Shown here piece after piece: positions 37,718 through 48,275 of a stretch of DNA of 64,000 bases. Made by a program: the position numbers and the translations under genes. Position 1 is the first letter of the stretch. Each line of letters begins with the position of its first letter. The notes beneath the pieces are model-generated. The model had not been told where the DNA came from. It worked only from the letters and a program-made list of their open reading frames with translations, and did no database searches. The DNA lies in the NCBI GenBank assembly GCA_013400155.1, contig VXBM01001301.1, forward strand, positions 56,240 to 120,239, read 5' to 3'. The DNA comes from Helopsaltes ochotensis. Lineage: Eukaryota > Chordata > Aves > Passeriformes > Locustellidae.

Positions 37718-39262
37718 AAAAAAAAAAAAAAAAGTAAAAAAAAAAAGTAAAAGGAGATGGGAAAAGCTTTCCTGTTTGCTGGAGCCTACAAGCATTTTAT
37801 GAGTACAGATTCTCCACATCAAGTTTTCCTGGCATTTCTTTGTTTCCTCTCAGTAATGCAATCACATAAACCGCTTTGTGAACAGCAATACTTATTAAAA
37901 GGGGAATGTCAAAATAAAAGTTAGTTAAAAACCTTATCTGGTTCTAAGCCCTCAGAGGCCCAAGTGTACAAGAGTTTTCTTTTCTGTGGTTTTGCTCTTC
38001 TCTCAGACATCTGAGTTTAACTGTTTGGTTGCACTTCAAGTCTGGGCTTATAAGCCAGCCTGATACTTTATTTAATTTGTAAATATTGCACAGAAATCAC
38101 AGAAGTTACACAAAACCACGGCTATAATTTCAGAAGCAAGGGAAAATGCCTGGACATGAGCTGGGAACCAAACTTGGCCAAAGATTCCTGCAAGAAATGC
38201 ATGCAGGAACGTTTTTTTTCTAAAGACGTGATGATATTATAAACCAAATCCTTAATGTTTAAGGGCTACAAATGAAAAAAAAGGTTTAAGATTAGAAAAC
38301 CACCTAGTTAAGCCAATGTGGAATGTGCAAGATTGTTCATTTTGAGGCTGTTGCAATAGGATGGGGGAGAACAGGCAGCCTTGCCCCTTCACAGGACAGC
38401 TACAATGTGATGTCCCCATGGCAAAGGGCAGAGCAAACACAGACCAAAGCTCCGCAGTCACTTGGCCCAAGGGTGAAAAACACCAGAGTTAAAAAAGTTT
38501 CGGGAAAAAAATTGCAGGAAATAAAAGGCAAAGGAAGAAGAATGGCAAACAAGGACCAATGTCTGTGACTTGGCAGCAGTCAGGGGTCTAGACAATCATC
38601 CAGCATTCAGGCAAAGACTCCACTAAAGTTGTGTGCTTTTATCTTCCCAACACCCCAGCGAAGAAGAAAAGCCAAGAAGAAATAGGATCTGCAGGGAAGA
38701 AGAGCCAAAGCAGGGAGAACAGGGCTCAGATCCTAAAACTTTCTTGACTGCAAAGCCTGGGAGGTTGGGATGACCCATGCTTGCTCCTAGGTGTGACCAA
38801 GGTGCTGGGGACACAGAGAGCCCCAGGAAAGGACAAAATGGGGACCTGGGTGTCCTGCAACACTCCCACTGTGGGCTTGGAAGGAACCTCGTGCTTGTTC
38901 AAGGGCAGCCCTGTAGGTGCTCAGATGGCAGCTTAAGGTGATGTCCTGAGATGGGACCAGGGAACCAGGCCAGGGAAGCACCCAAATGCACCTCCCAACC
39001 CAGGCTTTTAGGTCGGAGATGCTGAAGGGAGGAACAGCTGAAGCTTGACCCACACAGCGACACCTCCAAGAGCAGCAAGAATTCACCCCAGGAAAATGCT
39101 GCAATTACTGGGAAATCCTTCCCTCTGCTCATCCTTAGCCATAGGGATGCAGTGCCTTGCAGGGAGAGCCATAATTCAGCTACAAGAAAAAGCATCTGGA
39201 CAGTACAATGGTTTCTTATCTCTTGACTCCATTTAACATTAAATAACTGTTTTCACTTCAAA

Positions 39263-39315
39263 GGCCAAATTCCAATTCAGTTCAAAACTCCCCCTGACTT
39301 CAGTGGGATTTGGCC
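39263..39315. repeat. Ancient amniote hairpin-repeat fragment
   Basis: The 53 bp segment begins GGCCAAATTCC and ends GGGATTTGGCC, so its arms pair over 11 bases with one mismatch. It contains CTGACTTCAGTGGG. The arms and core resemble a widespread ancient palindromic repeat seen in reptile and bird DNA, here internally deleted. I recall the family by sequence only and do not name it. Confidence 0.5.
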
Positions 39316-39889
39316 ATCAGACAACATGGAAATTAAAGAGACATTGAGAGTCACAAAGAAATTGCAAAAGTACTAAAAAACCAAGGGGAGACAGCCAGGG
39401 TTGCCAAGCTGGAAATACGATGGTATTGCTTCTGCTATTGTTTCTCCACCCATTTTTTTATTTAATTAACTAAATGAGATACCTTTCAACAGAATTTAGA
39501 TCTGACAAATGTCTGTTCTGTTGGAGAAGCCTACGCAAACAAATCTAAGGCTTCAGCTGTCTCGGTGATTACCAGCCTACGTGCTCAGAAATACATGATT
39601 CCTGCAAGTTTTTACTACGTCGTTTGCTTCCAAGGAAAGGAGCAGGAAGGCACAAGTCTGGGGAAAATAACTCTAGACACGTGGACAGCTGTGGTCTGAA
39701 ACACAGTTGCTGTGTCCTGTCAGCCTTGCCCATATCCCCAGGAGCTAGATGAGTCTTTTGAGAGGCCCCCACCATTTGTCTGGCATGTGGGGAGCTGGAG
39801 GACAGCACAGGGCTGCATTCTCCTGGTGGCCGCACAGAGATCTGGGAAAGCAGTTCCTACAAACCCCGAGAGGTGAGGACTTACATTAG

Positions 39890-40245
39890 AGCACTGGTCC
39901 CATGAGGGGCAGCTGAGGGAGCTGGGAAAGGGGCTCAGGCTGGAGAAAAGGAGGCTCAGAAGGGACCTTTTGGCTCTGACAGGAGGATGCAGCCAGGTGG
40001 GCATCGGGCTCTTTTCTTAGGGAACAAGGGACAGGAGAAGAGGAAATGGCCTCCAGCTGTGCCAGGTGAGGTTTAGATCTGATATTGGGAGAATTCCTTA
40101 ATTGAAAGGCATGGTGGTGAGTCCCCATGCCTGGAGAGATTTGTGGCGTCTGGGGACATGGGTCAGTGGTGGTCTTGGCAGTGCTGGGGGAATGGTTGGA
40201 CTCGCTGGTCTAAGAGGTCTTTTCCCACTTAAACAATTCTGAGAT
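39890..40245 (+). mobile_element. CR1 3' fragment
   Basis: Sense orientation: GGAGAAAAGGAGGCTCAGAA, GGAACAAGGGACAGGAGAAG, GTCAGTGGTGGTCTTGGCAG, GGAATGGTTGGACTC and the CTGAGATTCTA tail. Confidence 0.85.
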
Positions 40246-40812
40246 TCTATACATTTAAAGTGGCACTTAAGACATTTACCCCATGATGCAGAGCACCTTG
40301 TATAGCCAAACACACTGAAATCCCATCCTGGGACTGAGGGACCAGGTCTCTGCACATGCTAGTTCCTGCCTTTGGAGAACCTGCCTGGATGCTTGCCCTC
40401 AACCGTAGCCAACTTCCCCATGGCACAAACCCTCCATAAGCTCATTGCAAAGCAGAAATTCTGATTCAGTCCCTCTTTTTTGCAGAGCAGAATACCTGGT
40501 GGGCATAGCCAGGGTCACCCAGTAATTAACAACCAATAGGGACTTGCAGATACTCAGGCAAGAGGTTGAGAATGAAGAGTGGTGCCAAGGTGAAACCTCC
40601 TCCATCCCCTGCATCCTTCTGGTGCTTGAATGACACATTCCTCACTACATTTGACAGAGTAAGTTTCTCTGCACCCTTTTGTCTGCTTGGGCAGGGTCTC
40701 ATCTCTATGTGAGGATCAGGAACATAAAGCTACGTCTTGGGAGTGTCTCATCAGCTTTCCTATTAACTTGCCTGCAACTAATTAGCAACTGTTGTTGCAA
40801 GGGATGGATTAA

Positions 40813-40965
40813 GATCACAGAATCACAGAATGGTTTGGTTTGGAAGGGACCTTAAAGATCATTCAGTTCCACCTCCCTGCCATGGGCAGGAACACCTTCC
40901 ACTACACCAGGGTGCTCCAAGCTCCATCCAGGCTGGCTTGGAACACTTCCAGGATCTGCTGCAGG
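40813..40965 (-). mobile_element. CR1 3' fragment (well preserved tail)
   Basis: Reverse orientation with ATCACAGAATCACAGAATGG, TTGGAAGGGACCTTAAAGAT and CATGGGCAGGAACACCTTCC. The doubled CAGAATCA word is the 8 bp-type tail repeat of CR1. Confidence 0.9.
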
Positions 40966-42574
40966 AATGGACTCTGTGGGACCTTCCATTCCCATGACGA
41001 CCCCAGAGACCTCCTGTCCATGGCACCCCTCAAGGCTGGGGAAGCAGAGCATCCCCAAGGAACTCAGCAGCTGCTCCTGCGGATAGAGGACTGGTGGGCC
41101 TCACTCTGTGGGATGTCAGGGCACCTCTCTCACCTTCTTTCTGAAAATCTCAACGCAGTTTTCCACTGAGGGTGGGAAATTAGGAAGGAACCCTCTTAGA
41201 GTCACCACCGCAAGAGTAAAATTCTCAGTTTAGCCTGTGGGTTATTCCTGGCTGTACTAGCTAGCTGCCCAGGAAACTCAGCCTGTAGAGGGAAAGGGCA
41301 GGAAGAAGCTAAATCCTCTGAAACATCCCCTGAACAAACTCATGTCTCCAGGCCCAGTCTTCCTGAACTAAGAATATTCCAGCCAGACCACAAACAATTG
41401 GACTGGTACCCCGAAGCAGGCACTGCTGAGGGAGTTTGGGCATGGCAGTACTCCCGTGCTCAGAAAAACCCCTCATCAATGGATTTGAGCATTTAAAAGA
41501 TGTCACGGTCCAAACTGGAGGGACTGAAGGATCCCAGTTAGAACCTGGTGGAATTTTATAGCATCTAGAACTGGTCCCAAGAGGTCTGGGGGAATATTGT
41601 TATTAATATAATGAGGAAAAATATCTGAAGTTCTATTCTAGTAGCCTAACTTCCTCCAGAAGTATTTCTCAGCAAGCCTACTTCCATCAAAGGCACTCTG
41701 ATGTTTCACGTGCATGGATAATGACAACTCAGTACTGCTTTGATGCAGGTAGTACCACAACCCAGCCCCAGCCATTTTCTATCCTTGCTATGGCTGAGAA
41801 TGGGAAACACTCAAATAAGCTTGACAGTTCCACACAATTTAATCAAAAAACCTCAAAACCCCACAGAATGCAATAACCACCAGCTCCAAGGATGAAGAAC
41901 ACAGGATTTGTGTTATGTTTTCCCTTTGGCTTTCTCTCTCAAACTGGTTTCACTTGGCTCCAGTTTCATTTTTGTTTGCATTTTTCTCAGATGAGAAGGG
42001 AACAAGATGTCATGTTCACTCCTGAAAACAAAAATGAAATTATTCACACTTCTTTCATGCCTTCCTGTCACCAGGGGTAGAGACCACCCCAACTGCTAGA
42101 CTGGGCCCACGTCATCTGGACAGACACGGCATCTTGGAAGTGTAGAAGTCCACCTGTCAAAATGGTGGTGATCAAGATTTAAAACCATCTTTGAACAGCT
42201 GAGACGAAGTGCATGCTTTGAGTCTTACATGTATGCATCTTTACAAACACACAGTGAACGCCAGGAGACGAGCACGGCCAACCAAAACAACGCTGTGAGG
42301 GGAGAGATGTTTGTGATGAGGCTCAGAGTCTCCGGCTGCTGGGAAAAGCATTATGAAACCCTCATGTGAGCTGCCTACATGGGCACAATGCTCTTTGTCA
42401 CCACCTTGCTCCTGAGGTGCAGTCACTGCTGACAACCCTTCCTTTGGGCCTGGACACCACGTTTGCCTTTGTTTGCTAGAGGTGATTTTGTTTGGTCGTC
42501 TAGAGCACAATTGGACTCACTACAAACCAACATGGCAGCACTGATTTTCACAACGATGGCGGTAAAACACCAGC

Positions 42575-42745
42575 ACAGCTTGCTCAGAGATGTGCCATCC
42601 CTACAAACATTCAAGGCCAAGTTGGACAGAGCTCTGAGCAACCATGGTCTAATGAAGATGCCCCTAACCATGGCAGGGGATGTGACTGGGTGGCTTTCAA
42701 GGTCCCTTTGAACCCAACTACTGTGTCAGTGTGATTCTGTGTCCT
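42575..42745 (+). mobile_element. CR1 3' fragment
   Basis: Sense orientation: CATTCAAGGCCAAGTTGGAC, GAGCTCTGAGCAACC, CCATGGCAGGGGATGTGACT, CAAGGTCCCTTTGAACCCAA and the GTGATTCTGTG tail. Confidence 0.8.
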
Positions 42746-44205
42746 TACATCCAGCATTCCCACTGACTCACAAGCAAAGGGATGAATGACCAACTTCTCC
42801 CACCCCATTCACAGTTCCACCAGCTTGCAGACCATGCTGCAGGAGCTGAGACAGCGCAGCTGGGCTGAAGGGACAAGGCTCAGCACCCCCTGGGATGGAC
42901 TCAAAAGCTCCCAAAAGCAAACCTCAGTACTGCTGAAGCCCAGGGACAGCCCTCACACTCCGCAATGCTTGGCCGCACAGGCTGCCTGAGTCAGCTATTT
43001 TCTTCCAAGCTTCATGGAAATGAATCTTCAGGAGGAATTTAAGGAGCTGTTTTGCAACACCAGCTTGGGAAAGACATCCCAAGTACAGATGGCATGTGAG
43101 ATAGCTCCGAAACAGCTCTTTTAATGCTTTGCTGGATCTCCCACAAATCATGAGGGATGTCGAGACAGAGGCCCTTGCTGCACAGAGTGGGCAACCAGCT
43201 AGGAAGGCACCTCCTGGACTTCAAGGCTGACTGCCTGGGCTGATGCAGAAATCACTGCTGTGATTTCATGTAGAAACTGCTTGGAAATGGTTCTCTTCGT
43301 AAACTACATTACTTGGAATTACGTTGTTGGATTCTCAGCATACTGTAAACAAGATTGCAAAAATTACATAAATACCATCGGAAAACACAGTGACAAGGAA
43401 CTGAGTCCAGTTTAGACAAAACAGTTTAAATTAAGACACAACCACAGTACACAATGTTTCCCAAACACAAACGGATCCTGGACTACTGGTAAGAATGCGG
43501 CCTGAATGAATATGGAATCATCTTTTACTACTTTGCAATAAAAGAGCTTATACTTCAGACTCCAGGCTGCCTCCTTTAAAAATACACCCAGGCTGATCAG
43601 TTAACCCGAGATCTGATAATCCTCCAAGAGATATAAACTTTAAACCCATGCCAAGATGCACAGACACAGCCCACCACCCATCCCTCTGTGGTCCTGTCCC
43701 CCAAGACACATCCTAAATAGTACAATGAGCCCCCACCTGCTGCCTTTGTGTTCAGCTGTCTTCCTTTAGACCCCTGTGCCTCTTTGACCTGCAGCAAGGA
43801 GACATCCTAGGGTTTTTTTTTTTCCATATCCTATTTATACCAGTGCTTTCTAGTGAAGAAATAAATGTCTTTCCTGTAGGAGCTAAGGCAAGATTTGACA
43901 GGATCTCCTGACAGCTGTCCAGACATATGAGATGACCCAAACTCGATGGCAAGCAATTACTTCCGACACAGGGATCCAGTAAAACATCAACCCAAGCTGC
44001 AGAGATGCTTTGGACTTAGGTGTGCCAGAATCCTTTATCAAACACATTAAACTGAATTATTTAAACAAGATGCAGCAGCCTACAGCATTTAATGTAGAGA
44101 TCTGGGAGCCAGGATTGATCTGGAAATTGATTTATTGCAACCCAGTGACATTCCTAAGCTGGTTCCTGAATATTTACTTAACTCTGTCCCACTGTCAAAA
44201 GAAGA

Positions 44206-44305
44206 GTTCATAGAATTACAGATGATTTGGGTTGGAAGGGGCCTTTTACAGGTCATTTAGCCAACCCCCTCCGCAATGAGCAGGGTCACCTTCAACAAGA
44301 GGAGT
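44206..44305 (-). mobile_element. CR1 3' tail fragment
   Basis: TTCATAGAATTACAGATGAT, TTGGGTTGGAAGGGGCC and GCAATGAGCAGGGTCACC match the reverse-oriented CR1 end. Confidence 0.8.
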
Positions 44306-44865
44306 TCTCTGCTCCTTCCCCCACTCCTGCCTCCCCTTTCATGCTACCCCTAACCCTCCCACAGAACTGCTAAGCTGTGCCAGGGTCCGATTCACTCCCA
44401 AAATTTAATTTCTCTTGGATGAGCTTTCACTTGTCAGTTTGGATGGGAACACACTGCCTGGGGGGAGGCACAGATCTGAGCCACCTTCGGCAGCTCCGGC
44501 TCTGATGTCACGTAGCTGTTTGGCCCTTGCTGCTTGGGGACCCACACCCCCAGCTTTAATCAGGAAATCAGGAAGATCCATAGCATCTGCACAATGCTGG
44601 GAATGGCTGGAGCAATGTTAGTTTAAACGAAAGAAAGAGGCCTGTTGTCCACCCGTGCCCTGGAGGCTGTCACGCTAAATAAAGACATTATCAGAGAAAG
44701 AGCAGAGACTCAGCGCCTTCATGCCTGTCAATGACCCCGACACCTTCTGAATCAATCTAGGCACTCTCCCACAGATGGTCCCTTGGAGACAGACTGCTGT
44801 GGCTGTAGTAGGAATAAATGGAAACAAAACAGTTAACAAATACACAAAAATAGAGCAGAGTTAAC

Positions 44866-44882
44866 TTTTTTTTTTTTTTTTT
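44866..44882. repeat. T17 homopolymer
   Basis: An uninterrupted run of 17 T, which is A17 in the CTIF transcript. No retroposed body is recognised next to it. Confidence 0.9.
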
Positions 44883-46227
44883 AATACGGAGATGAAAAAT
44901 CCCTGGGTGATTTATGTGCCAGCAGAGATATTAGCTGCATATAATAGATGCAATATTTTTAATACTAATATTTTGGGCTGAGACAAGAGCTGGAATGGAA
45001 AGTATTTCCAGTGCCTTGACTTCTTTATTTTGCAAACATCAGTTGCTAACTGGGGTCAGACAGAAATATTGTTTCTGCAACAAGAGCCCAAACAACTTAA
45101 GCTGGCAACTTCTTCACACACTAACCATGCCAGGAGGCCCTGCAGAGCTTCGGCTTGTTGCTCCCTCCCAGGTCTCTGGGGCCAATGTCCCCAGCTTGGG
45201 CTTGCAGGGAGAAGGAGTGGGTGGAAGATGCTCTTTTGTTGAGAGGGTGGCTACTTGCTGTGGCTAAAAACTGGACGTCACCACCCAAACCATGCACCCA
45301 CACCACTGAAGTGCTGCTGGGCTCCTTCAAATGGGCCACGTTTCATTGAATGACATCCTATGAGACAGCAGGTGCCACAAGGCCTTTTATTTATACCCGC
45401 TGAAAGTATCAACCTGTGCTTGCCCTTATCTCTGAGCTCAGTTGCCAGACACTTTGGGGATCAATCTGGCAGCAGGAAGCCCTAGCTGCTCACTCCAAGG
45501 CAGTGGCACATTTGTATCTGAGGAAAGCATGAGAAAGAAGCACGTTATTTCACTTCATATTCACTCCAGCAACCGACTGCTGACAACATCTCCATGAACT
45601 CATGCTGGAAAACAAGGTGTAGATGGATAAAGCCATTTCCAGTGCCGAGGAGCCACGCCGGAAACACTCCACCAAAGAGAAAGCCATTTCAACAACAGAT
45701 CGGCTTCCTAGTGCAGAGGAACCTGCTGCTATATTTCCTTCCCTCAATTCTGGCTGGCTGAAATAGCATCACGTAGTCAGCCGTGTTTTGCACCGTGTGA
45801 TACTGAGCGAAGCCCTGCAGGGCAGGCTCACGGGTTAAGGGCTCACACACAGGAGGATCTGGTGCCCACAGGTTCACTGCAAGGTCTGCAGGTGGGGGAA
45901 GGCCCAGCTACAGACTCTTTCTGCCTTTCCACCTCAGTTTCCTCACAGCCAAAGGAGAGATGCTGAGAGCAGTCCTCCGCCAAAAGGGAGGGACCCTGAG
46001 GTTGGTGAAACACTGATGAGATGTTTTGTCATCCATCCCTCTGGCTGTCTGCCCTGGGGGTGGCTCTTGCATTCTTTCCCTGTGACCCACCCTACACCCC
46101 ACCGACCCAACAGCATCCCATGTCTGCACACACAATGAAGACTTTCCACACATGTTGGGTAAAAAAAAATAAATCACACCGTCAGCTACCAAAGCAACAC
46201 CAACACAAGCAATACCAAAGACATGGA

Positions 46228-46684
46228 CCTGCTGGACTGAGTTCGGAAGAGGCCATGGAGATGCTCTGAGAGCGGGAGCCTCCTGCTCTGGAGACAGTTT
46301 GAGGAAACTGGGGATGCTCACCTGGAGAAAAGAAGCTCCACTGCTGCCTTCCAGTACTTAAAGAGTGCTTATAAAAACAAGAGAGAGTGACTTTTTACAC
46401 AGGCAGGTAGGGATAGGACAAGAGGGAATGGTTCTAAACTTGAAAAGGGGAGATTTAGATTAGATGTTAGAGGAAGTTCTTCCTGTGAGGGTGGTGAGGC
46501 CCTGGCACAGGGTGCCCAGAGCAGCTGGAGCTGCCCCTGGATCCCTGGCAGTGCCCAAGGCCAGGCTGGACAGGGCTTGGAGCAGCCTGGGACAGTGGAA
46601 GGTGTCCCTGCCCACGGCAGGGGGGTGGAACAGGATGATCTTGAAAGTCCTTTCCAAACCGAAGCATTCTAGGATTCTGTGAAG
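46228..46684 (+). mobile_element. CR1 3' fragment (about 460 bp)
   Basis: One of the longest sense copies here. It has an AGCTCCACTGCTGCCTTCC block, GGGATAGGACAAGAGGGAAT, AGGTTCTTCCTGTGAGGGTG-like sequence, GCCCTGGCACAGGGTGCCC, AAGGTGTCCCTGCCCACGGC and a tail ending ATTCTAGGATTCTGTGA. It is antisense to CTIF. Confidence 0.92.
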
Positions 46685-46714
46685 ATATCCAAGGCGGGCC
46701 AGGAGGAAAACCAA

Positions 46715-46855
46715 AAATTGCTCAGAGGAATCTGAAACATCTCTCCTATGAAGAAAGGCTGAGAGAGTTGGGGTTGCTCAGCCTGGGGAAGGCTCTGTAG
46801 AGACTTTATTGCTGTCATTCACTACTTACAGGAGAGAGAAACCTTAAGATCATCT
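46715..46855 (+). mobile_element. CR1 fragment, partial
   Basis: CATCTCTCCTATGAAGAAAG, GCTGAGAGAGTTGGGGTTGC and TCAGCCTGGGGAAGGC match the more 5' portion of the CR1 3' region in sense orientation. It is followed by a decayed CCTTAAGATCATCTAGGCC end and lies just after the 46.2 kb copy. Confidence 0.75.
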
Positions 46856-47635
46856 AGGCCGACCATTAAGAAGGGGAGAGCACTTCTGGGAAGCAGCACT
46901 GAGTGCTCTGTTCCTCTGTTCGTCTCACCCTCTTCCTGCTGTCCACTGCTGGTCATCAAGCGATGGGCCTTGTGTGACACATCACGCCTCTCTCTCCTCT
47001 TGCTCTTATGGCCCGTCTGTCCAGCTCCAGCACACCGACAGCACATCTAACTGCAAGCCAAAAACTCTGCTGATGCAGGGTGGCATGGCAACCACGAGAT
47101 AAGGGCAGTGATGTCCCAGCTGGGAGGGGGTGGCAGGCACAGCCAGCGGCACACGGGGACAATTACGTCCGCCTTGCTCGCGCGCCGTAATTCATTAGGC
47201 CGCGGTAACACAATCACCCAGCTGAGCCCTGCTAGGAGCAAACCACCAGGCTGGTCTTGTCCCCTGGGGACCTGCAGCTTGGAGAATTAATTTAGTGTAG
47301 TAACTCCCAGTGATTTTGCAGAAAATCAAACCAAAATGATGATGTGTCTCTGAACTGCCTCCTGCCAGCCCCTTGGCCGGGGTGCTGCCACCGCCAGCTC
47401 TGCTCGGGCAGGCACCCACGGCTGGGATGGCCTCGACTAGGAACACTTAAGTCCTTGAGAAGTCTCATCATGAAGGACCAGCACTGTAGTGAGGACCTCT
47501 TCATCTTTTTATTGGGGAGGCTCAGCTTCAGCTGGCACAGCTTTCTTAGTCATATGGGTTTCGTTTTAGGCAGTACCGTGAGAAGTAGGGAGTAGGAATT
47601 TATGACCCTGATGGGATCCTTCCATTTTAACATAT

Positions 47636-47725
47636 TCTGTGATTAGGACAAGGAGCAACGGTTTTAAACTAAAGGAGAAGATATTTAAATTAGGTACTAG
47701 GAAGAAATCATTGACTGTGAGGATG
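47636..47725 (+). mobile_element. CR1 fragment, left part of an interrupted element
   Basis: TAGGACAAGGAGCAACGGTT, TTAAACTAAAGGAGAAGAT and the ATTGACTGTGAGGATG word are CR1 sense sequence. The element breaks off at about 47725 and resumes at 48112 at the expected next CR1 position. Confidence 0.8.
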
Positions 47726-48111
47726 TGAGGAGGGAAGACAAAGGACTCTGCATGGTTCAGTATGAATCTAGCAAAAGCCATTTACTGTGCTTCTGAACAT
47801 TGTCTATATTTACTTCTTGGTTTACGCAGTCAGGCATTATTTGATTGGTAGCTTCTACGAGATAGAGATGGCAGACAAGCTCTATCTTGTCCACGAGGCA
47901 AGCATGCATCTTCTTAATCTAACTGGTTCATACTGCAAGCGTCATTTTACTTGGGTTGACACCCCTACGTCTATCAGCAACTTTTCTGCTTCTTCTTTCT
48001 TCTTGCAACACCAGCTTCTTCATTTTTCAAAGATGACCTCGTTCCTTAGTTCCAGAAGATCAGGCTGGTCCATTTAATACATGTCCATTTTCCTGTAAAT
48101 ATGACCCAACA
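47726..48111. mobile_element. Insertion inside a CR1; candidate solo LTR
   Basis: A 386 bp non-CR1 segment splits one CR1. It can be drawn with TG at its first and CA at its last bases and an ATG triplet on both flanks, as expected for an integrated retroviral-type LTR. A 3 bp duplication is shorter than the usual 4-6 bp. No coding sequence is present. I do not recognise the family, so a different DNA insertion remains possible. Confidence 0.45.
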
Positions 48112-48275
48112 ATGGTGGGCAGGCCCTGGCACAGGGTGCCCAGAGCAGCTGGGGCTGCCCCTGGATCCCTGGGAGTGCCCAAAGCCAGGCTGGATAGAGC
48201 TTGGAGCACCCTGGGACAATGGAAGGTGTCCCTGCCCATGGCTGGGGGTTGGAATGAGGTGAATCATTCTAAGAT
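48112..48275 (+). mobile_element. CR1 fragment, right part of the interrupted element
   Basis: It resumes CR1 with ATGGTGGGCAGGCCCTGGCA, then CACAGGGTGCCCAGAGCAGC, AAGGTGTCCCTGCCCATGGC and an ATTCTAAGATTCC tail. Together with 47636-47725 it forms one contiguous CR1 3' end. Confidence 0.9.
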
